A stretch of DNA of 64,000 nt. Source: Garcia nutans. Taxonomy: Eukaryota; Streptophyta; Magnoliopsida; Malpighiales; Euphorbiaceae. Below are positions 33,871 to 46,301 of the stretch, one piece after another. The position numbers and the translations under genes are program-made. Each line of letters begins with the position of its first letter. Within the stretch, counting starts at the first letter, position 1. The stretch covers positions 10,117,501 to 10,181,500 of the forward strand of contig CANTUV010000055.1 in assembly GCA_947685225.1 (NCBI GenBank), given 5' to 3'. Below the pieces are notes generated by a model. The model saw nothing but the letters and a program-made list of their open reading frames with translations. It made no database searches and was not told where the DNA came from.

Positions 33871-36800
33871 AGGGATAATTAAAATTTCTAAAATAATAAA
33901 TTATATACTATATATTAAAAATTCCATGATTTTATTTATTTTATGTTTTATTCAAAATTTTTAACATATTTCAACTGCTCTCGTTAATTTTTTTATTAAT
34001 TTAAATATTATCTCTTAATAATTTTATTTTTTGATAATTAATATGTTATTACTGATTACTTAACACTTCTTTTTTTTAAAAAAAATTACTTAATACTTCG
34101 AATTTATCTCATAAGAATAAATTTAAAATTTTATAATTAATACTACATTAAATTTATAAAAGTGACAATTAAAGTGAAAAAAAAAATTCTTACACTATAT
34201 TTGAAGTTGAATGGAAGGAGTAAATTTTTTTTTGAGAAAAAAAGGGAGTAAATATTTTTAGTAACTAACAACTAGTTAGTTATTATTTTAGCAATATTTA
34301 TGAGCCAGCAGAGATAAAGTGGTATTCAGCAGAGGTAGATGACTCGATTCCTAAGAAGTCTTCAACTTCTACTAGGCTCAAAAAGTTGGGTATGTGTGGG
34401 GATAGTGAGAAATGACATAGCACCCACCATAATAATCGGTTCATTAGAACCGACCTCCTTTTCATGCCTAAATATTATTAAAATTTTATATTATTACACT
34501 ATTATTAATATTACAAGCAATTAAAGTAAATAAACATCCATCACATGACATAAACATATAATAAAAGGGGCACCGGTACGAGATGAAAATATGCCCTTAC
34601 AATGTCTGAATCCAAAATATAAAATAAAATAGGGCACCCACTAAAGAGTAGAAATGTATCTCTTACATTGATCCCTAAAAATAAATTTAAATAAATAACT
34701 TAAATAAATAAGGAACCCATAAAGTGAAAATATATCTTTTACAAGTACTTTAAAATCTAAATAATGAACAAACACAATTCAACTGTAAATAAATAATGAA
34801 AAACATGTAATTGATCATTAAACGGCCATAAATTTAGGGTTTAATTTTAGATGAAATTAGAGTTAACATTGAAATTAGGAATACAATTAGGGGTCTTGCT
34901 AATGAAATTAGAGTTTTAATATGCAGTTAGGGTTTCGATTTCAAAATTAGGATTTAACATGCAATTAGGGTTTTATTTTGCAAAACTAGGATTTTAAATC
35001 ACAATGTAAAAAAATCAAAAATAATAAATTAAAACACAGTAAATTTGCAAGATTAAACAAGGATGACACTCAATTGAGTTAAATAGATTTGGTTGATGGA
35101 CATCATACCTACACTATAGATTTTTCCAAATAGAAGTTACTAAACCAAGCCTTACTGGATAAACCACACGATTCTTCAGCCTTGGATGGTTTTGATGGGT
35201 CTGGATTAGTGGGATTTTGGCTACTGTGTCTTTGGCTTTTCTCCTTTTTTCCCTATGTCTCTCTGATTTTTATTGGTTTTCTCTTTGCTCTCTGTGTCTC
35301 AAGTTTTTTGATTTTCTATATCCCACTTCTTGCTGCTCCATCTCTTTGTTAATTGCTTCCTTTTTTATAATACTAATTAGGGTTACATTACGTTTAATCT
35401 TGGTTGAAAATTTTGGATTGTATCAAAAAACCTTGTGTTTATCTCATCAACCCAAGTTTAAGTAGGATTAGAAAATTTAAAGAACCGGCTCATGGCAAAT
35501 TGTTCATGGCTCATGGCCAATTCGCTATGACTAAGGCTCATGGAGAATTAGCCATGAGCCATGGCCAATTCATTATGACTTTTAGGGATTTTAGCAATAT
35601 GGCTTTTAAGTTTAGGATCAAACTTGATTTGGGCTTTTAAATTAGGATGAATTCACCTTGGGCCTTTTTTAATTGAAACTGAATTTATCTAGGGCCAAAA
35701 TTAAAGGTCTATAGAGAGCAATATCAGCTGGATCTTAGAGTTTGACTTTGGTTTGTTAGAATGAGTGCAATGGATTCAATTTAGGCAGTTTTGTCCATAA
35801 CCATATCATTCTTTTTTTAATCTTATTGTTTTATAAGATAATTATCAATGAAATTGTTCATGTCAATTAGAATTTGAGTGAACTAGTTCAAATAAAATTT
35901 ATGGGTTGAGTAAAAAATTATCATCTCTAATTAAATATATTTTGGTAAATAATTTTTTTAATGGTGAACAAATTATATGTGTGGTTCTTTATATCATTAT
36001 TAATATATTAGAAAATAATAATAAAGCATAAACTATAACAATCCTTTTAAACGTTAATTGTGACTTTGACTAAGGGCTTAAATTTAAAATTTCATAGTTT
36101 CAAAGAGAATTTTAGTATTATTGAGCAAAATTCTTATCAATTAAATTTTAATAAGCTAAGTTTGATATGGATTTACATTTATGCTACATATGTGTCACGG
36201 TTTTAACCTTTTCTCTTTTATTCTATATATAGGTCCACTTCCTTCTATAATTACTGCCCTTGGTAAGTGTACTACTTCCTAAATTGTATATCATAGAATA
36301 TAGTTCATATTATAAAACCTTAAATGGTAGTCATAACCTTGTTGAAATAAAATTTAATTAATAACTAAATTCTTTTAAGTATGAAGAAATATGATAAGAA
36401 AAATAAAAATAAAAAAATTATTATTTTCTCGTAACAAACTAACCATAAATGGTACATCTACTACATCAAGTAGAAACAAATCATGCAATAAAATGAATTA
36501 CAGTGTGTGTAGTTGTAAAGATTTGAACTTAACTCTAATGTAGTTGCAAAATTTCAATCATTATCAATTTTCTTGTCATACTTTAATTAATTTAGTGATT
36601 GAAAGAATATCACTCGAATCAAAATGTGGTTGAAAAACTTATATAGTTTAAGTATTAATGCATGCCTTTAGTGTCCTTATTATTAACATATAAGTAGTCA
36701 CAAAACTGATTTATTCACTTTCTCCCTTAATTTTCTTATTTCCTTTTGGAATATGGTGCCTTTTAATTTTATTGAATATATTGAGACTATATTAATATTT

Positions 36801-37364
36801 TTCAATCAAACAATTAATACTACTTTGTGTAAGCTTTAAAATAAGTATATTTTAAGGAGATGATGTTTAATTTCTTATGAGATCTTCTTTGTTGGGCCTG
36901 ATAAGTGAATACATTTGTTAATGTGAAACACATTTTAACTTAGAACCTTAAAACAATGAGTTTATAAGTTATATTTTTTTAATGTCTCATTCAACTCCTA
37001 AGGGTTTCAATTTGAGGGAAGCATTTTTTTTAAACTTCATTTAGAGTGCTACCATAGCCTTTACTCAATTGGTTAGGATCTACCATAAGTATCCTTGCTC
37101 TTCCAGTGGAATTTGCAACCACAAAACTCAATCACCATGTCAATACTCGTACTTGTCAAACCACGAATTGTAATATTACTTGTTAGCTCTATGAAGTCCA
37201 ATTACATGGAAAGCTAGAGTAAAGAGACTCTCGATTGACCCAAACCGAAGGAGTAAGACTTTGGATAATGTCATAAATATCCAAGTTAAAAAAAAATTTG
37301 TTAAAAGGACTAAGTCAAATATAAAAGCTCATACTTGAAGGCTAAGATTGTTGTTCATTTAGAA
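33871..37364. other. Intergenic, 3.5 kb without a recognised gene
   Basis: Around 34.57-34.76 kb, three imperfect copies of a roughly 75-bp unit each contain GAAAATATGCCCTTAC / GAAATGTATCTCTTAC / GAAAATATATCTTTTAC. They are related to 17.29-17.34 kb. Near 34.84-34.98 kb, TTAGGGTTT-like words recur. At 35.49-35.58 kb, CATGGC and CATGGCCAATTC words form short imperfect repeats. Open frames at 34339, 35217, 35404, 37585 and 37838 have no domain or context support. A possible tRNA-like word at 37060 is discussed under rejected items. Confidence 0.5.
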
Positions 37365-38167
37365 TGTAACACCCTTATTTTCATTTACGTATAATACACA
37401 CATCCAGTATGCTTAAAATACATATATCAAATAGAAAATATCCCAATTCTAGTCATTTGAAATTTTTTATAATTATAAGAAAAATATTTTAATCTTTAAA
37501 ATATACTTTAATAGATAAATAAATATATTCATAAGAAATTTAATTACTAAAATATAAATTTTAAAGAAAAATCTTTAAAAAAAATTGCCAGAATTTTTTC
37601 TGTATTTTAGACGTTCCCAAAATCACAACTCAACCTGCAATAAAAACTTTACACTCCCAAAGATGTTCAATCAACCCATTCATCATCATTCTCCAAAATA
37701 TTCATATATATGTATATACATACATGCATACCCAAATATTCCAAGTTTGTATCATTTAGCCAAAACTTTACAAATTACAACATTTTCATATAACATATAT
37801 ATAATATAAATAGCAAAATACAAAAGCAAAAAAATTCATGGAATGCTGGCAATTTGGTTTGGTGGTAAAAGCAAACTTCAAGTACTCTATCCAAAAACTA
37901 GACCTGGGCAGGCCTAAAAGAACTCTTCGGACCCTCCAGATTTACTATGTTATCTGTGCAATGAAATTCAATCGCGCTAGGGTTTTAGTAATACATATTT
38001 TGGTATTAGAAATGACATTTTGAATTAAATACCATAAAATACATTATGCTTTAATGTCAAAGTAAATATATACAAGTTATCAACATAACCATTACCAATA
38101 CTTCTTGGGCCCAATAATCCTTAAATAATGAATTAGTTCCAAGAATATTATTTTGGTTCATCTTAAT

Positions 38168-38285
38168 AGCAATGACACCAGTGTGTCTCGCCCAACGACT
38201 TATGCTTAATTGTAACACTGGTGTATCTCACCCAAATGTGTAATTATATCTGTGACACCAACATATCTCATCCGAAGGCATACAA
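38168..38285. repeat. Diverged tandem units in the reversed LTR
   Basis: About 2.5 units of roughly 45 bp: GACACCAGTGTGTCTCGCCC, then AACACTGGTGTATCTCACCC, then GACACCAACATATCTCATCC. They are the reverse-strand equivalent of the units at 19263-19404. Confidence 0.7.
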
Positions 38286-38669
38286 CAATGCTAAACCAAA
38301 TCTAAAAAAAAATCCCCAGAACTAGATAATATATAAGGCAATACACGATTCAAATTTATTATATTTCATTTTTCTCATATTTTTTCACATTTTATATTCA
38401 TTTCCCAATTTTCCACTCGTAATCACATCATTATTACATATTTCACAAATGTGACTAACTCCCACATTTTAGTGCATAATTTGTACTTTCCACAGTTTAC
38501 ACATTTTAGTCATTTTTAAATGGCTTATTATGCCCTATTCAAAAGAAACCTTGCCTTTGATTGATAAAACTTAAAAATCTCCTCAAACTCTTGAAAAACT
38601 TAAGGAATTTGATGGATTAATGAAGCAAAAATCCGTCTTAGACACCCATGAAATTTCGGCCTAAAAGGG

Positions 38670-38701
38670 AAGAAGAAGCAGAAGAAGAAGAAGAAGAAGA
38701 A
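38670..38701. repeat. (GAA)n-like microsatellite
   Basis: AGAAGAAGCAGAAGAAGAAG and further GAA triplets, part of the LTR leader region. Confidence 0.9.
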
Positions 38702-38840
38702 AATATAAGTTTTTGACTTTTCCTTCTTCCTACCCAATTATTTATTTTTATATATTTACTTAATTTATTAATTTATTATTAAATTAGATATTTTACTCTT
38801 CCATCAAAAAATATTTTAATTTTAATTATTTATTTTTTAG

Positions 38841-40820
38841 TTTCTGGGTCTTTTGAATGTGAAGAAGACAGTGAAGATTTTTTAACAAAGGTTGAAAATT
38901 TTGGTGTGCATATGCAAGAATCAAAGAATTGTGTGGTGGGTTTTGTCTTTGGTAGTGAAAATTGCCCAGGAGCAGGAGTGATTGAAGGGCCAATTAAAGG
39001 TGTGATAGGAGATAAAGATAAAGAGATAGTTTGTTCTGAAAGTGAAGTGGGTTTCTCTGGAGTTAAAGAATTTGATAAACGTGGAGTCCCAGAAGAGTGC
39101 AAAGTTGTTAATAAAGAAATGGGTTCTTTCATTGAAGAGAAAAAGGAGCTTTTCATGATGGAAGAAACAGAAACTCAGAGTTTATTGGAAGCCAAAAAGA
39201 AGTAATTATTGGCAAAACTTGAGGATGGTTCAATCCTTAAAGACAAAATCTTGGGGGGTCTGAAAGGAATTGTTGAGTCTATTAGACATTCCCTGAAGGT
39301 TGAAGTAATTGATGATACAACATTGATTGAAGCAGTTCCATTTCCCAAAACTGGTAAAGCTGGTGTAAAGATTGCAGAGATGAACGGGAAGAAGAATGAG
39401 AAATAAGAAGCTAACAGAAAGAAGGCTGGACGACCACGAAGAAAGGGAAAAGATGGGAAAAATGTGTTGGAGACTAGTGACGAACAGAAGAAAATGGCTC
39501 AAGTTGGCAAACTTACAAAAGAACTAAGCCAAGCTGGTGAAGCTCAAAAGTTCTGTAAAAAGAATGGGGGCAGACTAAGGAAGTACTCAAGGAAGAAGTT
39601 GGAGGCCTTGAGGTTTGTGAACATTGTAGAACAACAAAAATTATGGAGAAACATATACTCTGGGCTTGGACACGCTGATGTAAAGGAGTATGGTGGATTG
39701 GCAAGCTCAAGGCAGCAGAAGAACACTCTCTTGAATTGTGATTCTCGTCAGTACTTCGGAAGGAAGGAAAATATCCATAGGATTCCTGGTGAGTATTTCA
39801 CTATTGAAGCCACAATTTCATGTTATTTTGATGATCTTTTCAACAAATTCAATTAGTGCTTGTTACTTTATGCTATCTTTTATGTAGAAACCATCATGAT
39901 ATTATTAGAATGTATGTGATTGCGAGTTCAGATGCAATGTCAAAACTTATTGAATGGATTAGATTATGGTTTGCCATCTTAAATAAATATGAATCATATG
40001 CTGCTCTTCTGTGATTGTGAACTCTGCTAAGCACATTGCTTGCTTCTGCTGCATTTTTAATTCAAACCTTACTGGTGTGAGTAAGAATAATGATAAAAAA
40101 AGGAAATTGGATTATAAAAAAAAATAGGAAAAAATTGAATATATCAAAAACTCATTGATGGATTGATACTCTTAACCAGATTTAAGATATAGGATGTCCT
40201 TAAATTGTCATTCTTATATTAGGTTCTTGCTCAAGTCAATCTTGGCACAGTTTGCAAACAGTTGGGCATTTATTTACTTATGTAGAAATATCATTTGAGC
40301 TTGATGTTTGTGTGTTATGTCCTAATTTAATGAGCAGGTAGAGGATCTGCGTGCATATAAATGGTAATTTCATGCATAGGTAGGGGACTCTTGAAATGCT
40401 GCCCAACAACTTGGCTTTTTAGTTAGTTTTGTTTTACTAAATTATGGTTTCTCCTCTTGTTCTGGTTTTGGTTCTCAAACGAAATTGCGTTGGACTGCAA
40501 AATTAGGCTTTCCATTGTTGTCAGGAAGAGTTGCTAGTTGATCCAGAATGAAATTGGTATTGTAACTAAATAGCAAAATAATGACTTTAGTTTCACTATG
40601 ATTTGGAAAATTTTTATGCTTCTAGTGGAAAATTTTTCTGGCATATGAAGCTGTGGAAAACAGCGATGTTATGACCAATTTCTCTGCTATTGCTTTTGTA
40701 TTCTAATGTATTAAAGTATAAACTAAATCCAAGTTCTTATTCTCAAAGAAAAGAAAAAAAAACTTTCATAACTGGTGAAGTTCTTCTGCTGTTTGTTTTT
40801 CATGTGCAGGGTTTAATATT
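38841..40820 (+). pseudogene. GEMIN2: GEMIN2-like pseudogene, copy 1 (partial)
   Basis: The exon at 38841-39788 matches the same exon of copy 2 (50349-50942) and keeps about 195 bp near its start that copy 2 has lost. It reads FECEEDSEDFLTKVENFGV, then an AT-hook-like KKAGRPRRKGKDG, then VEQQKLWRNIYSGLGHADVK. It ends with donor CCTG|GTGAGT. Two in-frame stops (about 39202 and 39404) break it. The intron then follows copy 2 to about 40820 and lacks an internal stretch of roughly 470 bp found in copy 2. Copia-2 sequence replaces the remainder. GEMIN2 proteins help the SMN-type complex assemble spliceosomal Sm rings on snRNAs. The identity comes from the later exons in copy 2. The upstream exon is absent and a gypsy LTR abuts. 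Confidence 0.75.
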
Positions 40821-40823
40821 AAC

Positions 40824-43800
40824 ACTACCACTTCAGATGATGATTTGGCTATAGTTTATCAAGAGAATATAGTCAATATAGCTTATGATGATACTGCTTG
40901 GATTCTTGACAGTGGTGCATGCTTTCATGTTACATCAAGGAAGGAGTTCTTCACATCTTATACTCCGGGTGATTTTGGAGTTTTGAAGATGGGTAATGAT
41001 GGAGTGTCAAAGGTGATAGACACTGGAACTGTTTGTTTGGAGACCCAAAATGGAACAAAATTAGAGCTAAAAAATGTTAGACATGCACCTGACATTAGGT
41101 TGTATTTGATCTCTACTAGTAAGCTTGATGATGATGGCTATTGCAGCACTTTTGATGATGAAAAATGTAAAATCAGCAAAGGCTCATTGGTTGTGGGTAG
41201 AGGAAAGATGGCTTCGGGCTTATATTGGTTGCAAGCTTCAATCTCTACAGATCTTGTTAATGCAGTTGAATGTGATAGCTCTTCAGAATTATGGCACAAG
41301 AGGCTGAGTCATATTAGTGAGAAGGGACTAGATTGTCTAGCTAAAAGGAATTTGCTTTCGGGATTGAAAGGTGCAAGGTTAGACAGATGTGTTCATTGCT
41401 TAGCTGGGAAACAGAAGAGAGTTTCTTTCAAACATCATTCTCCTTCCAGGAAAAATGATTTGCTTGAGTTGGTACATTCAGATGTATGTGGTCCTTTGAA
41501 GGAAAAGTCATTTGGTGGTGCAATTTACTTTGTGACCTTTATTGATGATCATTCTAAGAGACTTTGGGTTCGTACATTAAAGTCCAAAGATCAAGTTATT
41601 GGTGCATTTAAAGAATTTCAAGCTTCTGCTAAGAGAGAAACTGGAAAGAAGTTGAAATGTATTCGCACTGATAATGGTGGTGAGTATTGTGGGCCTTTTG
41701 ATGCATATTGCAGAGAATAGGGTATCAGACATCAGAAGACACCTCCTAAGACTCTCCAGCTGAATGGTTTAGCAGAAAGGATGAACAGAACATTGATAAA
41801 GAGAGTCAGATGTGTGCTTTCAGAGGCTAAATTGCCTAACTCTTTTTGGGGTGAAGCTTTGTACACTGTTTCATATGTGATTAATCTAACTCCCACTATT
41901 ACATTGGGAAACGATGTTCCAAATAGGTTCTGGTATGGTAAGGATGTTTCTTACGACCACCTACGAGTGTTTGGTTGCAAATGTTTTGTACATGTTCCTA
42001 AAGATGAGAGGTCCAAGTTAGATGCCAAGACAAGACAGTGTATCTTCATTGGCTATAGGCAAGATGAGTTTGGTTACAGATTCTATGATCCAATTCAGAA
42101 GAAACTTGTCAGAAGTCGTGATGTAGTATTTGTAGAAGATCAGACTACTAAAGATATCAACAAGGTTGAGAAATCAAAGCCTGAGATTGGTGGTTTGATT
42201 GACCTAGACTTATCTCCTACAACTCATACGCCTGATGCAATTGAGGTTCAGAATCATGGTGATGTGCAAAATGATAATCAGAATACAGATGAGGTTGGTG
42301 CTCCTGAATATGAAGCAGTTGATGATCAACAAGAGGCACATGTTGAGGAACCTGAAGTTCCACTTAGGAGGTCTACCAGAGATCGAACTCATTCTACCAG
42401 ATATTCACCTAATGAGTATATACTCTTGACAGATGGAGAAGAACCTGAATGCTATGAAGAGGCTATTGAGAGTGAGAAAAAGGCAGAATAGATTGCAGCT
42501 ATGAAAGATGAAATGCAGTCTTTAGTTGATAATCACACCTTTGAATTGGTGAAGCTTCCTAAAGATAGAAAAGCCTTGAAAAATAGGTGGATCTATAAAA
42601 TAAAGCAAGAAGAGAATTCATCATCTCCACGATATAAAGCTAGATTAGTTGTCAAGGGCTTTAGTCAGAAAAAGGGAGTTGACTTTGAGGAGATTTTCTC
42701 ACCAGTGGTCAAGATGTCATCAATTCGTGTTATTTTGGGATTAGCTGCTACTCTTGATTTAGAGGTTGAGCAAATGGATGTTAAAACAACCTTCCTTCAT
42801 GGTGACTTAGAGGAAGAAATCTACATGGAACAACTTGAAGGTTTTGTGATAAAAGGAAAAGAAAATTATGTTTGCAAACTGAAAAAGAGTTTGTATGGGC
42901 TAAAACAAGCACCTAGGCAATGGTATAAGAAGTTTGAGTCAGTTATGGTTCAACAAGGCTACAAGAAGACTACTTCTGATCATTGTGTTTTTGTGCAGAG
43001 ATTTTCTGATAGTGATTTTATCATCGTGTTGCTATATGTTGATGATATGCTCATTGTGGGTTCTAGTTCTTCAAGAATTGATAGCTTGAAGAAAGAGTTG
43101 AGCAAGTCCTTTGCAATGAAGGATTTAGGGCCAGCAAAGCAGATTCTTGGCTTGAGGATCATTCGTGATAGAAAATGCAAGAAGCTGTGGCTATCTCAAG
43201 AAAAGTATATTGAGAAACTATTGCAGCGATTTAATATGGCTAAAGCTAAACCTATAAGTACCCCTCTTGCCATGTCTTTCAAATTGAGTGGCAAACAATC
43301 TCCTTCTAGTGAGCAAGAGAAAGAATATATGCAGAAAGTTCCTTATGCATCTGCAGTAGGTAGCTTGATGTATGTTATGGTTTGCACTAGGCCAGACATA
43401 GCTCATGCAGTTGGTACTATTAGTAGATTTTTGTCTAATCCAGGAAAAGAGCTTTAGGATGCTGTGAAGTGGATTTTGAGATATCTCTGTGGCACTGCTA
43501 GTTTGAAGTTGTGTTTTGTGATCGGGAAGCCTATTCTCAGTGGTTATACAGATTCTGATTTGGCAGGGGATGTGGATTCAAGAAAGTCTACTTTTGGGTA
43601 TTTGATCACTTTTGCAGGGGGAGCTGTGACATGACAATCTAGATTGCAGAAATGCATTGCATTGTCTACTACAGAAGCCGAATTCATTGCAGCAACTGAA
43701 GCATGTAAAGAATTGCTTTGGATGAAGAAGTTTGTGAATGAGCTTGGCTTTATACAGAAGAGATATGTCTTATTTTGTGACAGTCAGAGCGCTATTCATC

Positions 43801-44006
43801 TCGATAAGAATCCTACTTTTCATGGTATATCCAAACACATAGATATGAGGTATCATTGGATTCGTGATGTTTTGGATTCTAAGCAACTTGAACTTGAGAA
43901 GATACATACTGATGATAATGGTTCTGATATGTGCACAAAGGCTTTACCAAGAGGAAAGTTTGAGACATGTTGTAGAGTTGCCGGTTTGGCAAACTTCTTC
44001 ACATAG
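40824..44006 (+). pseudogene. Copia-2 pol pseudogene, one frame with four stops
   Basis: A single reading frame runs the whole way with no frameshift. Protease: WILDSGACFHVTSR. GAG-pre-integrase/zinc knuckle: ELWHKRLSH...CVHCLAGK (HHCC). Integrase: LVHSDVCGP, IRTDNGGEY and NGLAERMNRTL supply the D, D and E. Reverse transcriptase: ARLVVKGFSQ, MDVKTTFLHGDLEEEIYM, LYGLKQAPRQW, LLYVDDML. RNase H: YTDSDLAGD, STTEAEF, CDSQSAIHLD. The stops are TAG at 41718, 42489 and 43455 and TGA at 43632, each one transition away from a sense codon that would fit. This is much less decayed than copia-1. Being gag-less and interrupted, it cannot act alone. Confidence 0.92.
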
Positions 44007-44010
44007 TCGG

Positions 44011-44020
44011 GAAGGGGGAG
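44011..44020 (+). promoter_or_regulatory. Polypurine tract of copia-2
   Basis: GAAGGGGGAG four bases before the LTR start, in the position used for plus-strand priming. Confidence 0.75.
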
Positions 44021-44023
44021 AAT

Positions 44024-44876
44024 TGTTAGGTTTTTGGGTTCCCTCCTATGTGAAAACCCAATATTTGAGCTCACTTATTTTAGTCCATTAGGCTATTAAG
44101 TTACAAGAGTGTGTGTGAGTGTCATTTTGTATCAGCCACTAGAAAGGAAGAAAGAGAGAAAAGGGAGAGAAAAAAGAAAGAGATTTTTTTTTCTGCAAAA
44201 GGAGTCAACAGGGCAGTCTTGGTTTTCCGGCGATCGGACGGTCATCTGTAATCCGATCAGGCTGAAATTTGGACAGCAGTTAGAGGACTCATCATTCTTC
44301 ATTCTAACGGAAAAGATCTGTTTTGGAAGGTTGGATTTCCGGAATTTGTGGCTCGAAGTTTACTGTTTACGTGCAGTTCTGCAACAACGACCAGTTTACC
44401 TTTCTTCGATGATCGGACGGTTATTTGTGGTCGGATTTGGCTGAATTTTGGTGAGCATGTTTAGAATTGATTGTTCTTTAATCTGGACGGTGGAGATCAG
44501 ATTTGAACAACCGGAGCTCATCCATTGGCATGAACAGTAGCTATTTTTGGGTATTTTTCTCCATTCTCTTGTTTATTTCTTAATGTTTGATTGATTTTGT
44601 GTTGCTACTTTACTTGAGAGTTGTTGTAGTAGCTTGTAGTTGATGTAAACATTGATTTTGATAGGGGATCTCTTTTACTTGGACCAAGAGAGGTCCCGTG
44701 GTTTTTATCCTTCACATTGAAGGGGTTTTCCACGTTAAAAATTGTTGTGTTTATGTGTGAATGATTTTGTACATCTTGGGGCAGAGTATGTGATATATGC
44801 TTGCTGAATTTTACTTAGTCACTCCTCATAGATTCATTCAAGTAGGAAAGAACTTATCCCGGTTCCTTTCCCATCA
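44024..44876 (+). repeat. Copia-2 3' LTR, 853 bp
   Basis: Begins TGTTAGGTTTTTGGG after the polypurine tract and ends CCCATCA. It contains two related segments about 160 bp apart (GATCGGACGGTCATCTGTAA and GATCGGACGGTTATTTGTGG). No second LTR exists in the window, so age by LTR divergence cannot be read here. Confidence 0.85.
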
Positions 44877-45240
44877 ATATGGACATTCACCGCACTTTAG
44901 CAGATGGGATTCCGCTTTCATGGTTTGCGACTTGCTGTGATAACTATGGAGAAAACTACCTCTGCAACCTAGACGATGCCGCAGTCGCCAATTGTTCCCG
45001 TGTCTGTCTTTTCCAACGATATTGCCAATTAGACAAATTATTATTTGTTTTTCACATCTTATTTATTTATTATTAGTTTATTTTGTTTTTTTCTCGCAAT
45101 GATAATTCTATGATAGTTTATACTAATTAACATTTGTCTTTGTAGATGATTATTCAGATTCAGATTCTGATTGGCTGCGATATGACGTTAAGAGGTGAGT
45201 TGTTTTTCATGTGACAGAAAATATTAGATGAATCTAAATT
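44877..45240 (+). pseudogene. LRK10L copy B: ectodomain tail and mini-exon 1
   Basis: Starts abruptly in ectodomain codons equal to copy E near 59239 (MDIHRTLADGIPLSWFATCC against MDIHCTLADGIPLSWFAACC). The exon-1 donor is gone: the TACTACGGTA segment of copy E is deleted. Mini-exon 1 is recognisable at 45146-45194 with acceptor TTTGTAG and donor AGAG|GTGAGT. It is 49 bases instead of 42, after a CAGATT duplication plus one base, so the phase is broken. The upstream part of the gene was removed with the left end of copia-2. Confidence 0.8.
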
Positions 45241-45249
45241 TAAGCTATC

Positions 45250-46268
45250 CATCCAATATATTATTAGTTGATTTGTGGAACTCTATTATTTTATCCATTC
45301 ATTACAAAATTATTAATTTTATTGCTCTATTATTATTTTTTAAATTGTAAATATTAGACTATATTTAGTCCCTAAAATTATAAACCCTAATTATATTTTA
45401 ATTTTCAAATTATTGATAATATTGAGCAATTCAATATTTCAAAATGTCAATATTTTTTTTGCACTAGTCTAAAATTGGGTCAATCTTGATTTACTTCTTA
45501 GAGTAATTCAATTTTTATTACATAAAACGAATATGGACCGTGTTCATCATATTCATTTCTATTCTGAATTATTAATAAATGATAGTTAGACTTACGTTTT
45601 CATTAGCTACTGTTTAATTTTGATAATTCTGCAGTCCATCAAATCAAATAATGGTCCTTCTTTCTTTCTAGATATATTAGCTATTTTAACATTTATGTGG
45701 CTCTCGGCCCTTTAGTCATTGAAGAATATGAACACGAAATTAATGAGTTGTTTCATTCATTGTCTATTAGCTTCCTTGCAGTTTCCCTTCAAGCAGACTT
45801 TAATTTCCATATAAAAAGACATGCATTTTTAGTCTTCGTATGTTAATTTTCCAAACAGTGGAAAATTCATCATCTGATTTATCAATTTGGAAGAAGACTT
45901 TGATATCAATGCAAAAGACTTTTGAGTTGTTTTATTGTTTGTATATGGATGGAATTGTGTTTGAAGTTTCCTAAAACAATCTCGTATAAAGTTTTTTTTT
46001 TTAACAATCAATATATATATATAAGGACTAGTATTTGCATATCTTCAAGTGATAATTTATGTTAGTGATTTGATGATAAGATAAAAGAATGATCCTTTTT
46101 TCAAGATACACACTATCTCTTCTTTTTCTGCTACTAATAATCCACCAATATCAAGCCAAAATCAATGGCATCAGTTTTTCTTGTGGTAACATCTATAACA
46201 TTACATACTCTTTCCGATTAAACACAGATCCTATTAGTTGCGGCCATAAAGATTATGAAAATAAATAA
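45250..46268 (+). pseudogene. LRK10L copy C: promoter and truncated first exon
   Basis: The upstream DNA from 45.27 kb matches copies D and E, including GACATGCATTTTT, a TTGTGTTTGAAGTTTCCTAA word and a TATATATATAAGGACTAG box at about 46010. The ATG at 46089 opens 59 codons: an N-terminal hydrophobic signal peptide (LSLLFLLLIIHQYQ), then SCGNIYNITYSFRLNTDPIS, the start of a GUB_WAK_bind ectodomain. It stops at TAA 46266-46268. Ten residues present in copy E around the first cysteine are deleted in frame. A MITE array follows immediately, so the rest was lost. As it stands it could encode only a short secreted peptide, if expressed. Confidence 0.75.
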
Positions 46269-46301
46269 ATTTATCTACTGAAAATACATTAAATACATGA
46301 T

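Larger units (their letters stand above)
37365..38780 (-). repeat. Gypsy LTR remnant, reversed (Tekay-like)
   Basis: Read on the minus strand it ends in GGGTGTTACA (plus TGTAACACCC at 37365), the classic terminus of plant Tekay/Del LTRs. It also contains tandem ggtgt...gggtgag units and a CTTCTTCTTCTGCTTCTTCT-rich leader with GGCCGAAATTTCATGGG. The start of the LTR is missing where it meets GEMIN2 copy 1 at about 38.8 kb. No coding region is attached. Frames inside are chance. Confidence 0.55.
40821..44876 (+). mobile_element. Copia-2: truncated Ty1/copia element
   Basis: Contains protease to RNase H and a complete 3' LTR, but no 5' LTR, primer site or gag. The left edge joins the GEMIN2 copy-1 intron close to its 3' splice site (GTGCAG at about 40810). 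The right edge ends ...CCCATCA at 44876 directly against LRK10L ectodomain codons (copy B), so the element originally inserted in an LRK10L exon. The missing left part therefore went in a later deletion or recombination. By sequence style it belongs near the Tork/Tnt1 lineage; this is tentative. Confidence 0.85.

Noticed and set aside
34339..35640. Open frames of 61-82 aa as candidate small genes.
   Set aside because: No motif, no conserved neighbour, ordinary AT-rich context and short imperfect repeats inside; expected by chance.
37040..37350. Possible second tRNA-derived SINE (TAGCCTTTACTCAATTGG).
   Set aside because: An A-box-like word is present, but no B box, A tail or flanking duplication was found.
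38830..39156. Minus-strand frame of 108 aa opposite the GEMIN2-like exon.
   Set aside because: Shadow of the plus-strand coding sequence, which matches copy 2 codon by codon.
42210..44091. Extra frames on both strands within copia-2.
   Set aside because: They overlap the continuous pol frame, which carries all conserved motifs.
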